Below, piece after piece: positions 35,810 through 46,838 of a stretch of DNA of 64,000 bases (positions are counted from its first letter, which is position 1; each line of letters starts with the position of its first letter). Made by a program: the position numbers and the translations under genes. This DNA is from Ectopseudomonas chengduensis (GTDB lineage Bacteria > Pseudomonadota > Gammaproteobacteria > Pseudomonadales > Pseudomonadaceae). The stretch lies in the NCBI RefSeq assembly GCF_015712065.1, contig NZ_JACFYZ010000005.1, positions 186,001 through 250,000 on the forward strand, written 5' to 3'. The notes under the pieces were generated by a model. The model was not told the DNA's origin, searched no databases, and was given only the letters and a program-made list of their open reading frames with translations.

Positions 35810-35871
35810 GTAGGGTGCGCCATGCGCACCACAAAGCGGGGTTGAGCCTCGGTGCGCGCAGCGCACCCTAC
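35810..35871. repeat. REP-like inverted repeat GTAGGGTGCGC
   Basis: GTAGGGTGCGC at 35810-35820 and GCGCACCCTAC at 35861-35871 are perfect 11 bp arms, with a nested GGTGCGCGCA segment. It fills the gap between the Tat lipoprotein and GMC genes and could form a stable hairpin in their mRNA. Confidence 0.65.
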
Positions 35872-35915
35872 CCGCCCCGTCTCGCTCGCTGTGAATGACA
35901 AGAAGAGAGCCTGAA

Positions 35916-38101
<2,186 letters not shown>

Positions 38102-38117
38102 GCAAGATCGACTTTTA

Positions 38118-38186
38118 GTAGGAGCCCCGCCCCGGGGCGAAGCTTGTCTGGCGAGCCCCAGATTCGCGGCGGGGCGCCGCTCCTAC
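38118..38186. repeat. REP-like GC-rich inverted repeat, copy B
   Basis: It begins GTAGGAGCCCCGCCCC and ends GGCGGGGCGCCGCTCCTAC. It shares both ends and the GGGCGAAGCTT and TTCGCGGCGGGG interior segments with 6369-6440. It lies between coaD and the ferredoxin gene. Confidence 0.65.
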
Positions 38187-38202
38187 AGAGAGCGGCGCCT
38201 AA

Positions 38203-38550
<348 letters not shown>

Positions 38551-38557
38551 TTCTCCC

Positions 38558-38585
38558 CGGGAGACCGCCGGTCTCCCGTTTCCTC
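38558..38585 (+). terminator. Rho-independent terminator after ferredoxin
   Basis: CGGGAGACC (38558-38566) and GGTCTCCCG (38570-38578) form a 9 bp perfect stem with loop GCC followed by TTTCCTCC, 8 bp beyond the stop codon. Confidence 0.75.
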
Positions 38586-38660
38586 CGCACCCGTTCTGCC
38601 CTTCGCCTGAACAAGGCTGTTAAGCTTCCAGCCTCCTTCAGCCGCCCCTCGGTAGATCGC

Positions 38661-40319
38661 ATGTTGCGCAAACTCCTGCTATCGACCCTGCTGCTCGGCG
38701 CCAGCCTGCTGGCCCAGGCAGCCCCGCAGCAACCCGCCATTGCCACCGCCCACCCTGCCGCCACAGCCGCTGCGCAGCAGATGCTCGACGCCGGCGGCAA
38801 TGCCTTCGATGCCGCCGTCGCTGCCAGCGCTGCCCTGGCCGTGGTCGAACCCTACGGCTCAGGCCTTGGCGGCGGCGGCTTCTTCCTGCTGCGCACTGCC
38901 GGCGATACGCCAGGCTACGACTTCCTCGATGCCCGCGAACGCGCACCGCTGGAAGCCAAACCGAATCTGTATGTCCGCGATGGCAAGGTGCAGCGCGAGC
39001 TGTCGCTCAACGGCGCACTGGCTGCCGCCATTCCGGGGCTGCCGGCAGCATTGGTCGAGCTGGCGGAGAAGCACGGCCGCTTGCCGCTGAAAACCAGCCT
39101 GGCACCGGCGATTCGCCTGGCCAATGAAGGCTTCGCGGTCGATCGCGTCTACCGCGAGCGCGCGACCTGGCGCCTGGCAGCGCTGCGTGACGATGCCGAA
39201 AGCGCCAAGCTCTTTCTCGACCGGGGCGAAATCCCCGCCGAGGGCCATCTACTGCATCAGACGGATCTGGCTGCCACCCTGCAGGCGCTGGCCGAACATG
39301 GCCGGGAGGGTTTCTATAACGGCCCGATAGCCGAGCGCCTGATCAAAGGCGTGCGCCATGCCGGCGGTATCTGGACCGAGGATGACCTGCGTGAGTACCG
39401 TATTGCCCGCCGTGCGCCGCTACATTTCTCCCTGGAAGATGGCCGCGAGCTGATCAGCACACCGCCGCCCTCGGCTGGCGGTATAGCCCTGGCGCAGAGC
39501 CTGGCGATTCTCGAACAACTGCCCTGGCGCGACGCCGAGCCGGTGCAGCGCGTGCATTATGTGGTCGAGGCACTGCGCCGCGCCTACCGTGACCGCGGTC
39601 TACTGGGCGACCCGGACTTCGTCAAGAATCCGGTCGAGCAACTGCTTTCGCCTGGGCACCTGGCTGCACTGGCCGGCAGCATCGACCCCGAACGCGCCAC
39701 ACCCAGCGCCAGCCTGCCGCCGGCCGGCACCTGGCACGAGGGCGACCACACCACCCACTTTGCCGTGCTCGACGCCGAGGGCAACGCGGTGGCCGCCACC
39801 CTATCGATCAACCTGCCCTTTGGCGCCGCCTTCACCGTGCCCGGCACCGGCGTGCTGCTCAACGACGAGATGGACGACTTCGCTGCCGACGTGCAGGGCG
39901 CCAATGCTTATGGCCTGGCCGGCAGCCAGGCCAATGCGATTGCCGGAGGCAAGCGGCCGCTGTCGTCGATGAGCCCCAGCTTTATCGAGAGCAGCGACGA
40001 GTTCGCTGCCTTCGGCACGCCGGGTGGCAGCCGTATCCCCAGCATGGTGCTGCTGTCGATGCTCGAGTACCTGGACGATCAGCCCATCGAGCGCTGGCCA
40101 GCCGTGGCACGCTATCACCACCAGTTCCTGCCCGACGTGATCGAGCACGAGCCGGACACCTTCAACGATGAGCAGATCGCCGAGCTGCAACGGCGTGGCC
40201 ATGAACTCAAGCGCCTGGATCGGCAGTACGGTAATCAGCAGGTGCTGTTCTGGGACAAGGTCAGCGGCGAAGTGAAGGCCGCGAGCGATCCTCGTGGCAT
40301 TGGCACAGCGACGCCTTGA
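38661..40319 (+). CDS. ggt: Gamma-glutamyltransferase
   Basis: A 552-residue periplasmic enzyme that hydrolyses or transfers the gamma-glutamyl group of glutathione and related peptides. It has a signal peptide (LLLSTLLLGASLLAQA) and is made as a precursor that self-cleaves. The new N-terminal threonine lies in DHTTHFAVLDAEGNAVAAT. Substrate-binding segments are FFLLRTAGD and LSSMSPSFIE. Single gene flanked by a terminator and a REP-like repeat. Confidence 0.94.
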   Translation: MLRKLLLSTLLLGASLLAQAAPQQPAIATAHPAATAAAQQMLDAGGNAFDAAVAASAALAVVEPYGSGLGGGGFFLLRTAGDTPGYDFLDARERAPLEAKPNLYVRDGKVQRELSLNGALAAAIPGLPAALVELAEKHGRLPLKTSLAPAIRLANEGFAVDRVYRERATWRLAALRDDAESAKLFLDRGEIPAEGHLLHQTDLAATLQALAEHGREGFYNGPIAERLIKGVRHAGGIWTEDDLREYRIARRAPLHFSLEDGRELISTPPPSAGGIALAQSLAILEQLPWRDAEPVQRVHYVVEALRRAYRDRGLLGDPDFVKNPVEQLLSPGHLAALAGSIDPERATPSASLPPAGTWHEGDHTTHFAVLDAEGNAVAATLSINLPFGAAFTVPGTGVLLNDEMDDFAADVQGANAYGLAGSQANAIAGGKRPLSSMSPSFIESSDEFAAFGTPGGSRIPSMVLLSMLEYLDDQPIERWPAVARYHHQFLPDVIEHEPDTFNDEQIAELQRRGHELKRLDRQYGNQQVLFWDKVSGEVKAASDPRGIGTATP

Positions 40320-40340
40320 AGCGCAGCGCCCGAATGTGAC

Positions 40341-40403
40341 CGTAGCCCGGATGAAATCCGGGGTTGTCGAGGCATAAAAGCCGCGGATTTCGTCCGGGCT
40401 ACG
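40341..40403. repeat. REP-like inverted repeat CGTAGCCCGGATG
   Basis: CGTAGCCCGGATGAAATCCG (40341-40360) is mirrored by CGGATTTCGTCCGGGCTACG (40384-40403), matching at 19 of 20 positions. It lies between the convergent ggt and Na/Pi cotransporter genes and may act as a bidirectional transcription stop. Confidence 0.7.
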
Positions 40404-40410
40404 TCTTGTG

Positions 40411-42252
40411 TCAGGAGAGCCTGATCAGGCTCTCCTGCTCCTCACCGAACTTGCGCAATTCGCGGAACAGCACCTGCTCGCTACCCAGCATCAGCACGTT
40501 GCGCAGGCTCTGGAAAATACGGCTGACATAGCCCAGGTCGTTCATCAGCGAGCTGGTCTGCAGGCCATCAAGGTGGCCGTCGCGTACCTCGGCGAACAGG
40601 CGCTGACGAAACCGCGCATCGAAGCTCGCCGCCTGCTCATCGAGCCAGCGCAAGCGCGACTGCCACATTTCGTCAGGCATGTCCGAGCGTGCCAACTCAC
40701 GCACCTCATGCAGGGTGGTGAGCAAATGGCGACGCAGTTCCACATAGGCATCACGCACCGCCGAGGGTGGTGCGTCCAGGTAATGGCCAAGGTTCTTCTG
40801 CAGGTGCTTGGCGTCCTTGACCGCATCCACCAGTTGCAGCGCCGCCAACTGGCAACTGACCCAGAACTGCTGATGCGCTTCGTCCATGGGCAGCTCCATG
40901 CGCCCCATGAAGCTCAGCAGATCGCCATACACACCCTTGATATGGAATTGATACAAGTGCTCCGCGTCGAAGCCGCCCTGCGTGGGCTTGGCCTGCAGCA
41001 GTTGCTCATCCGCCCGTGCACGCGCCAACTGATCAACCGGCAGATAGAGTGCATGACAGATCACCTCCAGGCTCAAGCGGCCAAGGTGCCCCAGCTCCTG
41101 CACCACCGCGCCGGAGGCGGCATCCACCGAATCCAACGCCCGTTCGTTGAGGTAGCGCGCGCGCGTCCGCTCGGGCTCGGCGACTTTCTCGCTCGCCAGT
41201 TCGGTGATCAGTACCTGTGGCTCGCTACGTTCCGGCAGCCAGCGGATCAGCAACTGCGCCAGACGCCCCTGCAGTGGCCAGAACAGCGCAACGCCCATGG
41301 CATTGAACAGGGTGTGGAACATCGCCAGTTGGATCAGGCTGTTCTCACCCAGCCCCAGGGGTTCAGCCAGCGCATGCACCAGCCAGGTCAGCGGCCCCAG
41401 CAGGCAGAAGGCGAGCGTGCCGGTGGTGATATTGAACAGCACATGGGCCAGAGCCAGACGCTGACCACTACGATTGCCGCCCAGCGAGCCGACGAAAGCG
41501 GTGGTCACACTGCTGCCGATGTTCGAGCCAATGGCGATGGCCAGGCTCTGCCCCAATTCCAACTGGCCGCTGGCCAACGCCGCCAGGGTCAGCATCAGGG
41601 TCGCGTGGCTGGACTGCAACACCACGGTTATCGCCATGCCGATGGCGGTGAACAGCAGCGCACCACGCCAGCCGCCCTCCTGATAGCCGGTCATGTCCAG
41701 GCCGTCGCCGAAGCTGGCGAAGCCGTCCTTGATCTGGTCGATGCCGAGAAAGATGAAGGCGATTCCCAGCACGATGCGTCCGGCCGCCTTGCTCCTGGGC
41801 CCGAAGAAGCCGGCCAGCACACCGAACACCAGCAATGGCAAGGCCAACGGGCTGAGGCTGAGGTTCTGTCCCGCCAGCGCCAGCAACCAGATACCGCTGG
41901 TGGCGCCGAGGTTGGCGCCGAACAGAATGGCGATGCCGCCAGCCAGCTGGATCAGCCCGGTGCTGATAAAGGCGATGGTCAGCAGCGACACCAGGGTGCT
42001 GGACTGCAACAGCAAGGTGCCGCCAACGCCGAACAACAGACTCTTGAAGGCAGTGGACGTACTGCGCCCGAGTATCTGCTCCAGCTTGCTGCCGGCCAGT
42101 TGGCGCAGGCCCTCTTCCAGGCACTGCATGCCAAACAGGAAGATCGCCAGCCCGGCGCAGAGTTGCAGCCAGCCCTGGCTGAACCAGAACGAGGCGATCA
42201 GCCCCATTACCACCAGCAGCAATATCACCCAGCGCAGGGACTTCATCACCAC
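40411..42252 (-). CDS. Na/Pi cotransporter family protein with PhoU-like tail
   Basis: A 613-residue membrane protein with about eight transmembrane helices arranged as two NaPi repeats; the paired QSS motifs are GTLLLQSSTLVSLL and VVLQSSHATLMLT. The C-terminal 220 residues are cytoplasmic and helical, PhoU-like. Such proteins import phosphate with sodium or act as phosphate-homeostasis exporters. The GTG at 42252 has AGGA 7 bp upstream; the ATG at 42246 is two codons later. It lies downstream of a small exported protein gene but a strong hairpin separates them. Confidence 0.88.
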   Translation of the reverse strand: MVMKSLRWVILLLVVMGLIASFWFSQGWLQLCAGLAIFLFGMQCLEEGLRQLAGSKLEQILGRSTSTAFKSLLFGVGGTLLLQSSTLVSLLTIAFISTGLIQLAGGIAILFGANLGATSGIWLLALAGQNLSLSPLALPLLVFGVLAGFFGPRSKAAGRIVLGIAFIFLGIDQIKDGFASFGDGLDMTGYQEGGWRGALLFTAIGMAITVVLQSSHATLMLTLAALASGQLELGQSLAIAIGSNIGSSVTTAFVGSLGGNRSGQRLALAHVLFNITTGTLAFCLLGPLTWLVHALAEPLGLGENSLIQLAMFHTLFNAMGVALFWPLQGRLAQLLIRWLPERSEPQVLITELASEKVAEPERTRARYLNERALDSVDAASGAVVQELGHLGRLSLEVICHALYLPVDQLARARADEQLLQAKPTQGGFDAEHLYQFHIKGVYGDLLSFMGRMELPMDEAHQQFWVSCQLAALQLVDAVKDAKHLQKNLGHYLDAPPSAVRDAYVELRRHLLTTLHEVRELARSDMPDEMWQSRLRWLDEQAASFDARFRQRLFAEVRDGHLDGLQTSSLMNDLGYVSRIFQSLRNVLMLGSEQVLFRELRKFGEEQESLIRLS

Positions 42253-42280
42253 CGTTTCTTCCTTTTCTCGGTGTTCAAAC

Positions 42281-42319
42281 GCAAACGGCCTCTCGCCTCC
42301 ATCGGGAGGCGAGAGGCCG
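42281..42319 (-). terminator. Strong hairpin terminator after small exported-protein gene
   Basis: CGGCCTCTCGCCTCC (42286-42300) pairs perfectly over 15 bp with GGAGGCGAGAGGCCG (42305-42319). On the minus strand TTTGCGTTTG follows. It lies 22 bp after the stop of the 112-residue protein gene. Confidence 0.75.
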
Positions 42320-42340
42320 CGACAGACGGATTACAGCGAA

Positions 42341-42679
42341 TCAGTCTTGCTTGTAGCCGCTGCTGGTGCAGCCCAGGCAGCGCACGAAGGCTTCTTTGCC
42401 CGGCGCTACCACGAGGGACTGCGCTGCCTCGCCGACGTTACCGCCCAGCGCGGTGAACGGCAGGCTGACGATGAAGGCTGCAGCACCGATCGCAGTGGCG
42501 CCGATCAGCAGGGGGCGGGCGATGAGCAGATCACCAATCATGGCATAGCCCTTGGGCGCCTCGACGGTGTACAACGGATCACCACTGGCGTTCTGCTGAA
42601 CCACTTCCGCTTGCGCCGATAGCGCCAGCAGGCCAGAGGTCAGCGCCAGGACAGCGGCGGAAGTGCGGAACGCTTTCAT
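42341..42679 (-). CDS. Small exported protein of unknown function
   Basis: A 112-residue protein with a signal peptide ([19 protein letters not shown]) and a second hydrophobic stretch ([19 protein letters not shown]), so it is probably inserted in or attached to the inner membrane. The C-terminus carries CLGC. I recognise no family with known function. AAGGA lies 7 bp before ATG 42679; upstream in-frame sequence is not protein-like. Confidence 0.7.
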   Translation of the reverse strand: MKAFRTSAAVLALTSGLLALSAQAEVVQQNASGDPLYTVEAPKGYAMIGDLLIARPLLIGATAIGAAAFIVSLPFTALGGNVGEAAQSLVVAPGKEAFVRCLGCTSSGYKQD

Positions 42680-42755
42680 GGATCGATCCTTCAGATTATT
42701 CGGGAAAGTGCCAGTAACTATAACAGCGCATTGATAATTGTCAGCGTGACGGACG

Positions 42756-43334
42756 TCAATCGCCGTGAAAGGCATATTCCGGCTTTTTCGGTACGTATGG
42801 ACGAAAGAACGCCAGCATGGCTGCCAAGTCGGCTTGCTCGTCACCTGTTGGCAAAAAGGTCGGGCCGATCACCACCCGTCGATTCTGGTAATCCAGCGCG
42901 CCCAGCACTATGGGTACGCCCGCGCCCAGCGCAATATGGTAGAAGCCCATCTTCCAGCGCTCGACCTTCTTGCGCGTGCCTTCGGGCGACAGCACCAGAA
43001 TGAACTCGTCATGCTCGCGAAAGGCCTGAATGGCCTGTTCGACGGTGTTCAACTTGCGGTCCCGGCGAATCGCAATGCCGCCCCAACTGCGCATGAGGCC
43101 GCCGAAGGGCCAGCGAAAGATGCTGTGCTTGCCGAACCAGCGCGCGTTGAGTCGTAGCACGAACTTCAGCGCAATGAAGATCACGAAGTCCCAATTGGAG
43201 GTATGGTGGGCGCCGATGGCGACGAACTTGTCGAGCTTGGGCAACTCGCCCTCGATACGCCAGCCCATGAGTTTCAGCACGCTGCGCCCCAGCCATTGGG
43301 CCGCAGGACTGGGCGGCAAGTAGTTACCGGACAT
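42756..43334 (-). CDS. 1-acyl-glycerol-3-phosphate acyltransferase family protein
   Basis: A 192-residue PlsC-like acyltransferase. The catalytic HxxxxD motif is HHTSNWD near residue 43, and the glycerol-phosphate-binding motif is SPEGTRKK near 115. It lacks a clear transmembrane helix and is shorter than PlsC itself, like accessory acyltransferases of unknown acceptor. Located upstream of mutM on the same strand but separated by a perfect inverted repeat. Confidence 0.88.
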   Translation of the reverse strand: MSGNYLPPSPAAQWLGRSVLKLMGWRIEGELPKLDKFVAIGAHHTSNWDFVIFIALKFVLRLNARWFGKHSIFRWPFGGLMRSWGGIAIRRDRKLNTVEQAIQAFREHDEFILVLSPEGTRKKVERWKMGFYHIALGAGVPIVLGALDYQNRRVVIGPTFLPTGDEQADLAAMLAFFRPYVPKKPEYAFHGD

Positions 43335-43364
43335 CGATCAACCTCGGTATTTCTTGTTTTTATG

Positions 43365-43421
43365 CCGTAGGGCGGGTGCAACTCGACATTGGCTCTTTGG
43401 CGGGTTGCACCCGCCCTACGG
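43365..43421. repeat. Perfect 18 bp inverted repeat
   Basis: CCGTAGGGCGGGTGCAAC (43365-43382) and GTTGCACCCGCCCTACGG (43404-43421) are exact complements. The repeat lies between mutM and the acyltransferase gene, both on the minus strand, and may terminate or stabilise mutM mRNA. Confidence 0.7.
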
Positions 43422-43440
43422 TTCGCCCGTCAACAGTTTT

Positions 43441-44253
43441 TCAGCGCTGGCACTTGGGACAGTACACACTCGCCCGCTGGCCCAGCTTGACCTCACGTAG
43501 CGTGCTGCCGCAGACCTTGCAGAACTCGCCGCCGCGCCCGTAGGCGAACAGCTCCTGCTGGAAGTAGCCGGGCTGGCCATCGCCACCGACGAAGTCACGC
43601 AAGGTAGTGCCGCCACGCTCGATGGCATGAGCCAGGATGCGCTTGATCTCCTCGGCCAGGCGCAGGTAACGCGCCCGCGAGATGGAGCCGGCTTCGCGGC
43701 GCGGGTCGATACCGGCGGCGAACAGCGCTTCGGTGGCGTAGATATTGCCCACGCCGACGACCACGGCGTTATCCATGATGAAGGGCTTGACCGCCATGCT
43801 GCGCCCGCGCGACATCTGGAACAGGCGCTCACCCTCGAACAATCCGCCCAACGGCTCAGGGCCGAGCTTGCTGAGCAGCTCGTGGCGCAGCGGATCTTCG
43901 CTCCACAGCAGCGCGCCGAAACGCCGCGGGTCGGTGTAACGCAGCGCCAGGCCGGACTCCAGCTCGATATCCACATGCTCATGCTTGGCCGCAGCAAGCC
44001 CACACTCGACCAGGCGCAGACTGCCAGACATACCCAGATGACTGATCAGACTGCCGACTTCGGCCTTGATCAGCAGGTACTTGGCGCGGCGCTCGACGCA
44101 CTCGATTCGCTGGCCGGACAGACGCACGTCCAGGTCTTCGGGGATGGGCCAGCGCAGACGGCGCTCACGCACGATCACGCGGCTGACGCGCTGCCCCTCG
44201 AGATAGGGGGCGATACCGCGGCGGGTAGTTTCGACTTCGGGTAATTCAGGCAT
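43441..44253 (-). CDS. mutM: Formamidopyrimidine-DNA glycosylase
   Basis: A 270-residue base-excision repair enzyme removing 8-oxoguanine and FaPy lesions. The N-terminal proline nucleophile and Glu3 are in [12 protein letters not shown], the lysine region is [20 protein letters not shown], and the C-terminal zinc finger reads CKVCG followed by CPKC. All catalytic positions seem intact. Confidence 0.97.
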   Translation of the reverse strand: MPELPEVETTRRGIAPYLEGQRVSRVIVRERRLRWPIPEDLDVRLSGQRIECVERRAKYLLIKAEVGSLISHLGMSGSLRLVECGLAAAKHEHVDIELESGLALRYTDPRRFGALLWSEDPLRHELLSKLGPEPLGGLFEGERLFQMSRGRSMAVKPFIMDNAVVVGVGNIYATEALFAAGIDPRREAGSISRARYLRLAEEIKRILAHAIERGGTTLRDFVGGDGQPGYFQQELFAYGRGGEFCKVCGSTLREVKLGQRASVYCPKCQR

Positions 44254-44364
44254 GGCAATACGACAGGAAAACGGCGGTGCGCCACCTTAGCAGGAGCTGC
44301 GCAGCAAGCGGTAGGGTAAGCCGCCTGCCCGCTCAGTTGCACGGCGGCGCAACCCCACGAAGAC

Positions 44365-45231
44365 TCAGAGCACCGCCAGGTCACGGATGCTTTCGCGCAG
44401 GTTCTCGAAGTCATACTCCGACAACCCCAGATACTCGAGAATCGGCTGCGCGATGTGCTGCCACTCCATGTCGATGGCCTGCCCACCCTGCACGCGATGC
44501 GTCTCGCAGATGTGCTCGGCCATTTTGAGAATGCCCAGCAGCGTCTTCAACTGAGCGTCACGCCCCGAGTCATCGCTGAAGATCGACAAGGCGTTGTGGT
44601 GGTTGGCAATGACCTCGCAGAGGTGCTCCGGCAGGCGCCAGGAGCGCGCGGTGAAATAGCCGACCACGGCATGATTGGTGGTCAGCAGGCGGTTCTCGGT
44701 ATCGACCACGCGGCGCTCGTCACTGGCACTGGCATAGGCTTCCTCCAGCACCTGCATGTAGTTGGGAAAGCGCTTGAGCATCAGCGGAATGCCGCAGTCG
44801 TGGAACAGCCCAAGGCTGTAGGCTTCGTCAGGCGAGTGATAACCGAGGCGCTTGGCCAGGGTCAGGCAGGTCATCGCCACGTCCTGGGCACTGTCCCAGA
44901 AGCGGTTGAGCACCAGGATCGCTTCGTCGGTCAGCTCGCCTTTGATCGACTGCGCATTGATCAGGTTGATCACGGTGTTGCAGCCCATCAGATTGACCGC
45001 CTGCTGAATCGAAGCGATGCGGTTGGCCAGGCCGAAATGCGGCGAGTTGACAATCTTCAGCAGCGCGCCGGACAGACCCGGGTCCTGACTGATCAGCTTG
45101 GCGATGCTGCGCAGATCGGGGCTGGGCATGATCTGTTCCATCTGCAGATCGACCATGATCTGTGGTTGCGGCGGTACGCTGATCCCCTGCAGGACTTGCT
45201 GGATCTGTTCGGCGGTAAGTTCGTAAGTCAT
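44365..45231 (-). CDS. HDOD-domain signalling protein
   Basis: A 288-residue protein dominated by an HDOD domain (about 20-215), an HD-GYP relative without the catalytic metal residues: LISQDPGLSGALLKIVNSPHFGL, AVNLMGCNTVINLI and FHDCGIPLML. HDOD proteins in Pseudomonas act in motility, biofilm or RNA-related control through protein contacts. Start ATG 45231 (MTYELTAEQI) lacks a good ribosome binding site; upstream in-frame alternatives are not protein-like. Monocistronic and divergent from the rRNA methyltransferase gene. Confidence 0.85.
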   Translation of the reverse strand: MTYELTAEQIQQVLQGISVPPQPQIMVDLQMEQIMPSPDLRSIAKLISQDPGLSGALLKIVNSPHFGLANRIASIQQAVNLMGCNTVINLINAQSIKGELTDEAILVLNRFWDSAQDVAMTCLTLAKRLGYHSPDEAYSLGLFHDCGIPLMLKRFPNYMQVLEEAYASASDERRVVDTENRLLTTNHAVVGYFTARSWRLPEHLCEVIANHHNALSIFSDDSGRDAQLKTLLGILKMAEHICETHRVQGGQAIDMEWQHIAQPILEYLGLSEYDFENLRESIRDLAVL

Positions 45232-45369
45232 GAAAGAGGGATCGTGCAGGGTGAGAAGTAGCGCACAGTCTAGCCAAAGCACAGACCAGCCCGCAGTCGA
45301 CTTTTGTAACCGCCGGCCCCGTGTGCAAACCGCTATAATCCCGCTCTTTTCCCCGCGGAGCCCGAACTC

Positions 45370-46569
45370 ATGTCTTCCCTGCCCAGTCTGCGCCTGAAAG
45401 CCAACGCCGACCGACGCCTGCGCGCCGGCCACCTGTGGGTCTACAGCAACGAGATCGATGTCACCGCCACCCCACTGCATGGTTTTGCTGCCGGTGACCA
45501 GGCTGTTCTCGAAGCAGCCGGCGGCAAGCCGCTGGGCATCGTCGCCATGAGTCCGAACAACCTGATCTGCGCGCGCCTGCTGTCACGCGACGTCAAGCAC
45601 GTGCTGGACAAATCCCTGCTGGTGCATCGCCTCAACGTCTGCCTGTCGCTGCGCGAGCGTCTGTTCGACAAGCCCTGCTACCGCCTGGTGTATGGCGACT
45701 CCGACCTGCTACCGGGCCTGGTGGTCGACCGCTTCTTCGACATTCTGGTGGTGCAGCTGGCTTCGGCCACCATGGAGGCACACAAGGACGACGTGCTCGC
45801 CGCGCTGATCCAGGTGTGCAAACCCAGCGGCATCCTGTTCAAGAACGACTCCAGCGCGCGCGACGCCGAAGGCCTCGAACGCTACGTGGCGACGGCCTAC
45901 GGCGAGGTGCCGGAGTGGGTAGCGCTGGAAGAAAATGGCGTGAAGTTCGAAGCGCCGGTTATCGAAGGGCAGAAGACCGGCTGGTTCTATGACCACCGCA
46001 TGAACCGCGCACGCCTGGCGCCCTACGTCAAAGGCAAGCGCGTGCTCGACCTGTTCAGCTACATCGGCGGCTGGGGCGTGCAGGCTGCAGCGTTCGGCGC
46101 CAGCGAAGTGTTCTGCGTGGACGCCTCGGCCTTCGCCCTCGACGGCGTCGAGCGCAACGCCACGCTCAACGGTTTCGCCGAAAAGGTCACCTGCGTCGAA
46201 GGTGACGTGTTCGCCGCCCTGCGTGAACTGAAGTCTGCAGAAGAGCGCTTCGACGTGGTGATCGCCGATCCACCCGCCTTCATCAAGCGCAAGAAGGACA
46301 TCAAGAACGGCGAAGCGGCCTACCGGCGCCTCAACGAAACCGCCATGCGCCTGCTGAACAAGGACGGCATCCTGGTCAGCGCCAGTTGCTCCATGCACCT
46401 GGAAGAAGACAACCTGCAGAACATTCTGCTGACCAGCGCCCGCCATCTGGATCGCAACATTCAACTACTCGAGCGCGGCGCCCAGGGCCCGGATCACCCG
46501 GTGCACCCGGCGATCAACGAGACCCGCTACATCAAAAGCCTGACCATGCGTCTGCTGCCCAACAGTTGA
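45370..46569 (+). CDS. RlmI-like 23S rRNA (cytosine-C5) methyltransferase
   Basis: A 399-residue SAM-dependent methyltransferase with an N-terminal PUA domain (LRLKANADRRLRAGHLWVYS), a middle EEHEE-like domain and a C-terminal Rossmann domain (DLFSYIGGWGVQAAAFGA, catalytic-loop ADPPAF). The architecture is that of RlmI, which methylates 23S rRNA, but specificity has not been verified for this group. A strong hairpin follows the stop. Confidence 0.9.
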   Translation: MSSLPSLRLKANADRRLRAGHLWVYSNEIDVTATPLHGFAAGDQAVLEAAGGKPLGIVAMSPNNLICARLLSRDVKHVLDKSLLVHRLNVCLSLRERLFDKPCYRLVYGDSDLLPGLVVDRFFDILVVQLASATMEAHKDDVLAALIQVCKPSGILFKNDSSARDAEGLERYVATAYGEVPEWVALEENGVKFEAPVIEGQKTGWFYDHRMNRARLAPYVKGKRVLDLFSYIGGWGVQAAAFGASEVFCVDASAFALDGVERNATLNGFAEKVTCVEGDVFAALRELKSAEERFDVVIADPPAFIKRKKDIKNGEAAYRRLNETAMRLLNKDGILVSASCSMHLEEDNLQNILLTSARHLDRNIQLLERGAQGPDHPVHPAINETRYIKSLTMRLLPNS

Positions 46570-46576
46570 GCAACCT

Positions 46577-46605
46577 GCACCTGCCGAGTGCGTTTCGGCA
46601 GGTGC
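46577..46605 (+). terminator. Hairpin terminator after rRNA methyltransferase
   Basis: GCACCTGCCG (46577-46586) and CGGCAGGTGC (46596-46605) form a perfect 10 bp stem 8 bp after the stop, followed by CTCTTCCCC. The T-tract is poor. Confidence 0.6.
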
Positions 46606-46716
46606 CTCTTCCCCTCTCCCGCTGTTACCTCCCCCCACACCCGCCTCGCATCTCGCCCAGCATCGACTAGGCTTCAAAGTGCATAGCTGAGCGCTATCAG
46701 CCGACCACTGGTTAAC

Positions 46717-46732
46717 TGGCTTGCTTATTGCT
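46717..46732 (+). promoter_or_regulatory. Sigma-54 (RpoN)-type promoter of ABC transporter operon
   Basis: TGGCTTGCTTATTGCT matches the -24/-12 RpoN consensus TGGCACG-N4-TTGC at the invariant GG and GC with the required 10 bp between them. It lies about 107 bp before the ATPase start. No obvious NtrC site was found upstream. Confidence 0.6.
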
Positions 46733-46838
46733 TTTGGCTATCAACATAACGAACGTCCCCCACGAAGGGGGCGAATCGACTCAGAAGTTGGAGCCTTGGC
46801 CACGAGCTGACTCCATATTGCCGATAGCGGGGAGGACT

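Noticed and set aside
40408..42456. A 682-codon open frame on the plus strand opposite the Na/Pi cotransporter gene
   Set aside because: Its sequence is Gln/Arg/Ala-rich without domains and it lies antisense to a well-supported membrane protein. Long antisense frames are common in GC-rich codon-biased DNA.
46577..46605. NtrC enhancer site (TGCACC-N5-GGTGCA) for the sigma-54 promoter
   Set aside because: TGCACC and GGTGC occur, but as outer arms of a hairpin far wider than the 17 bp NtrC site; it fits a terminator better.
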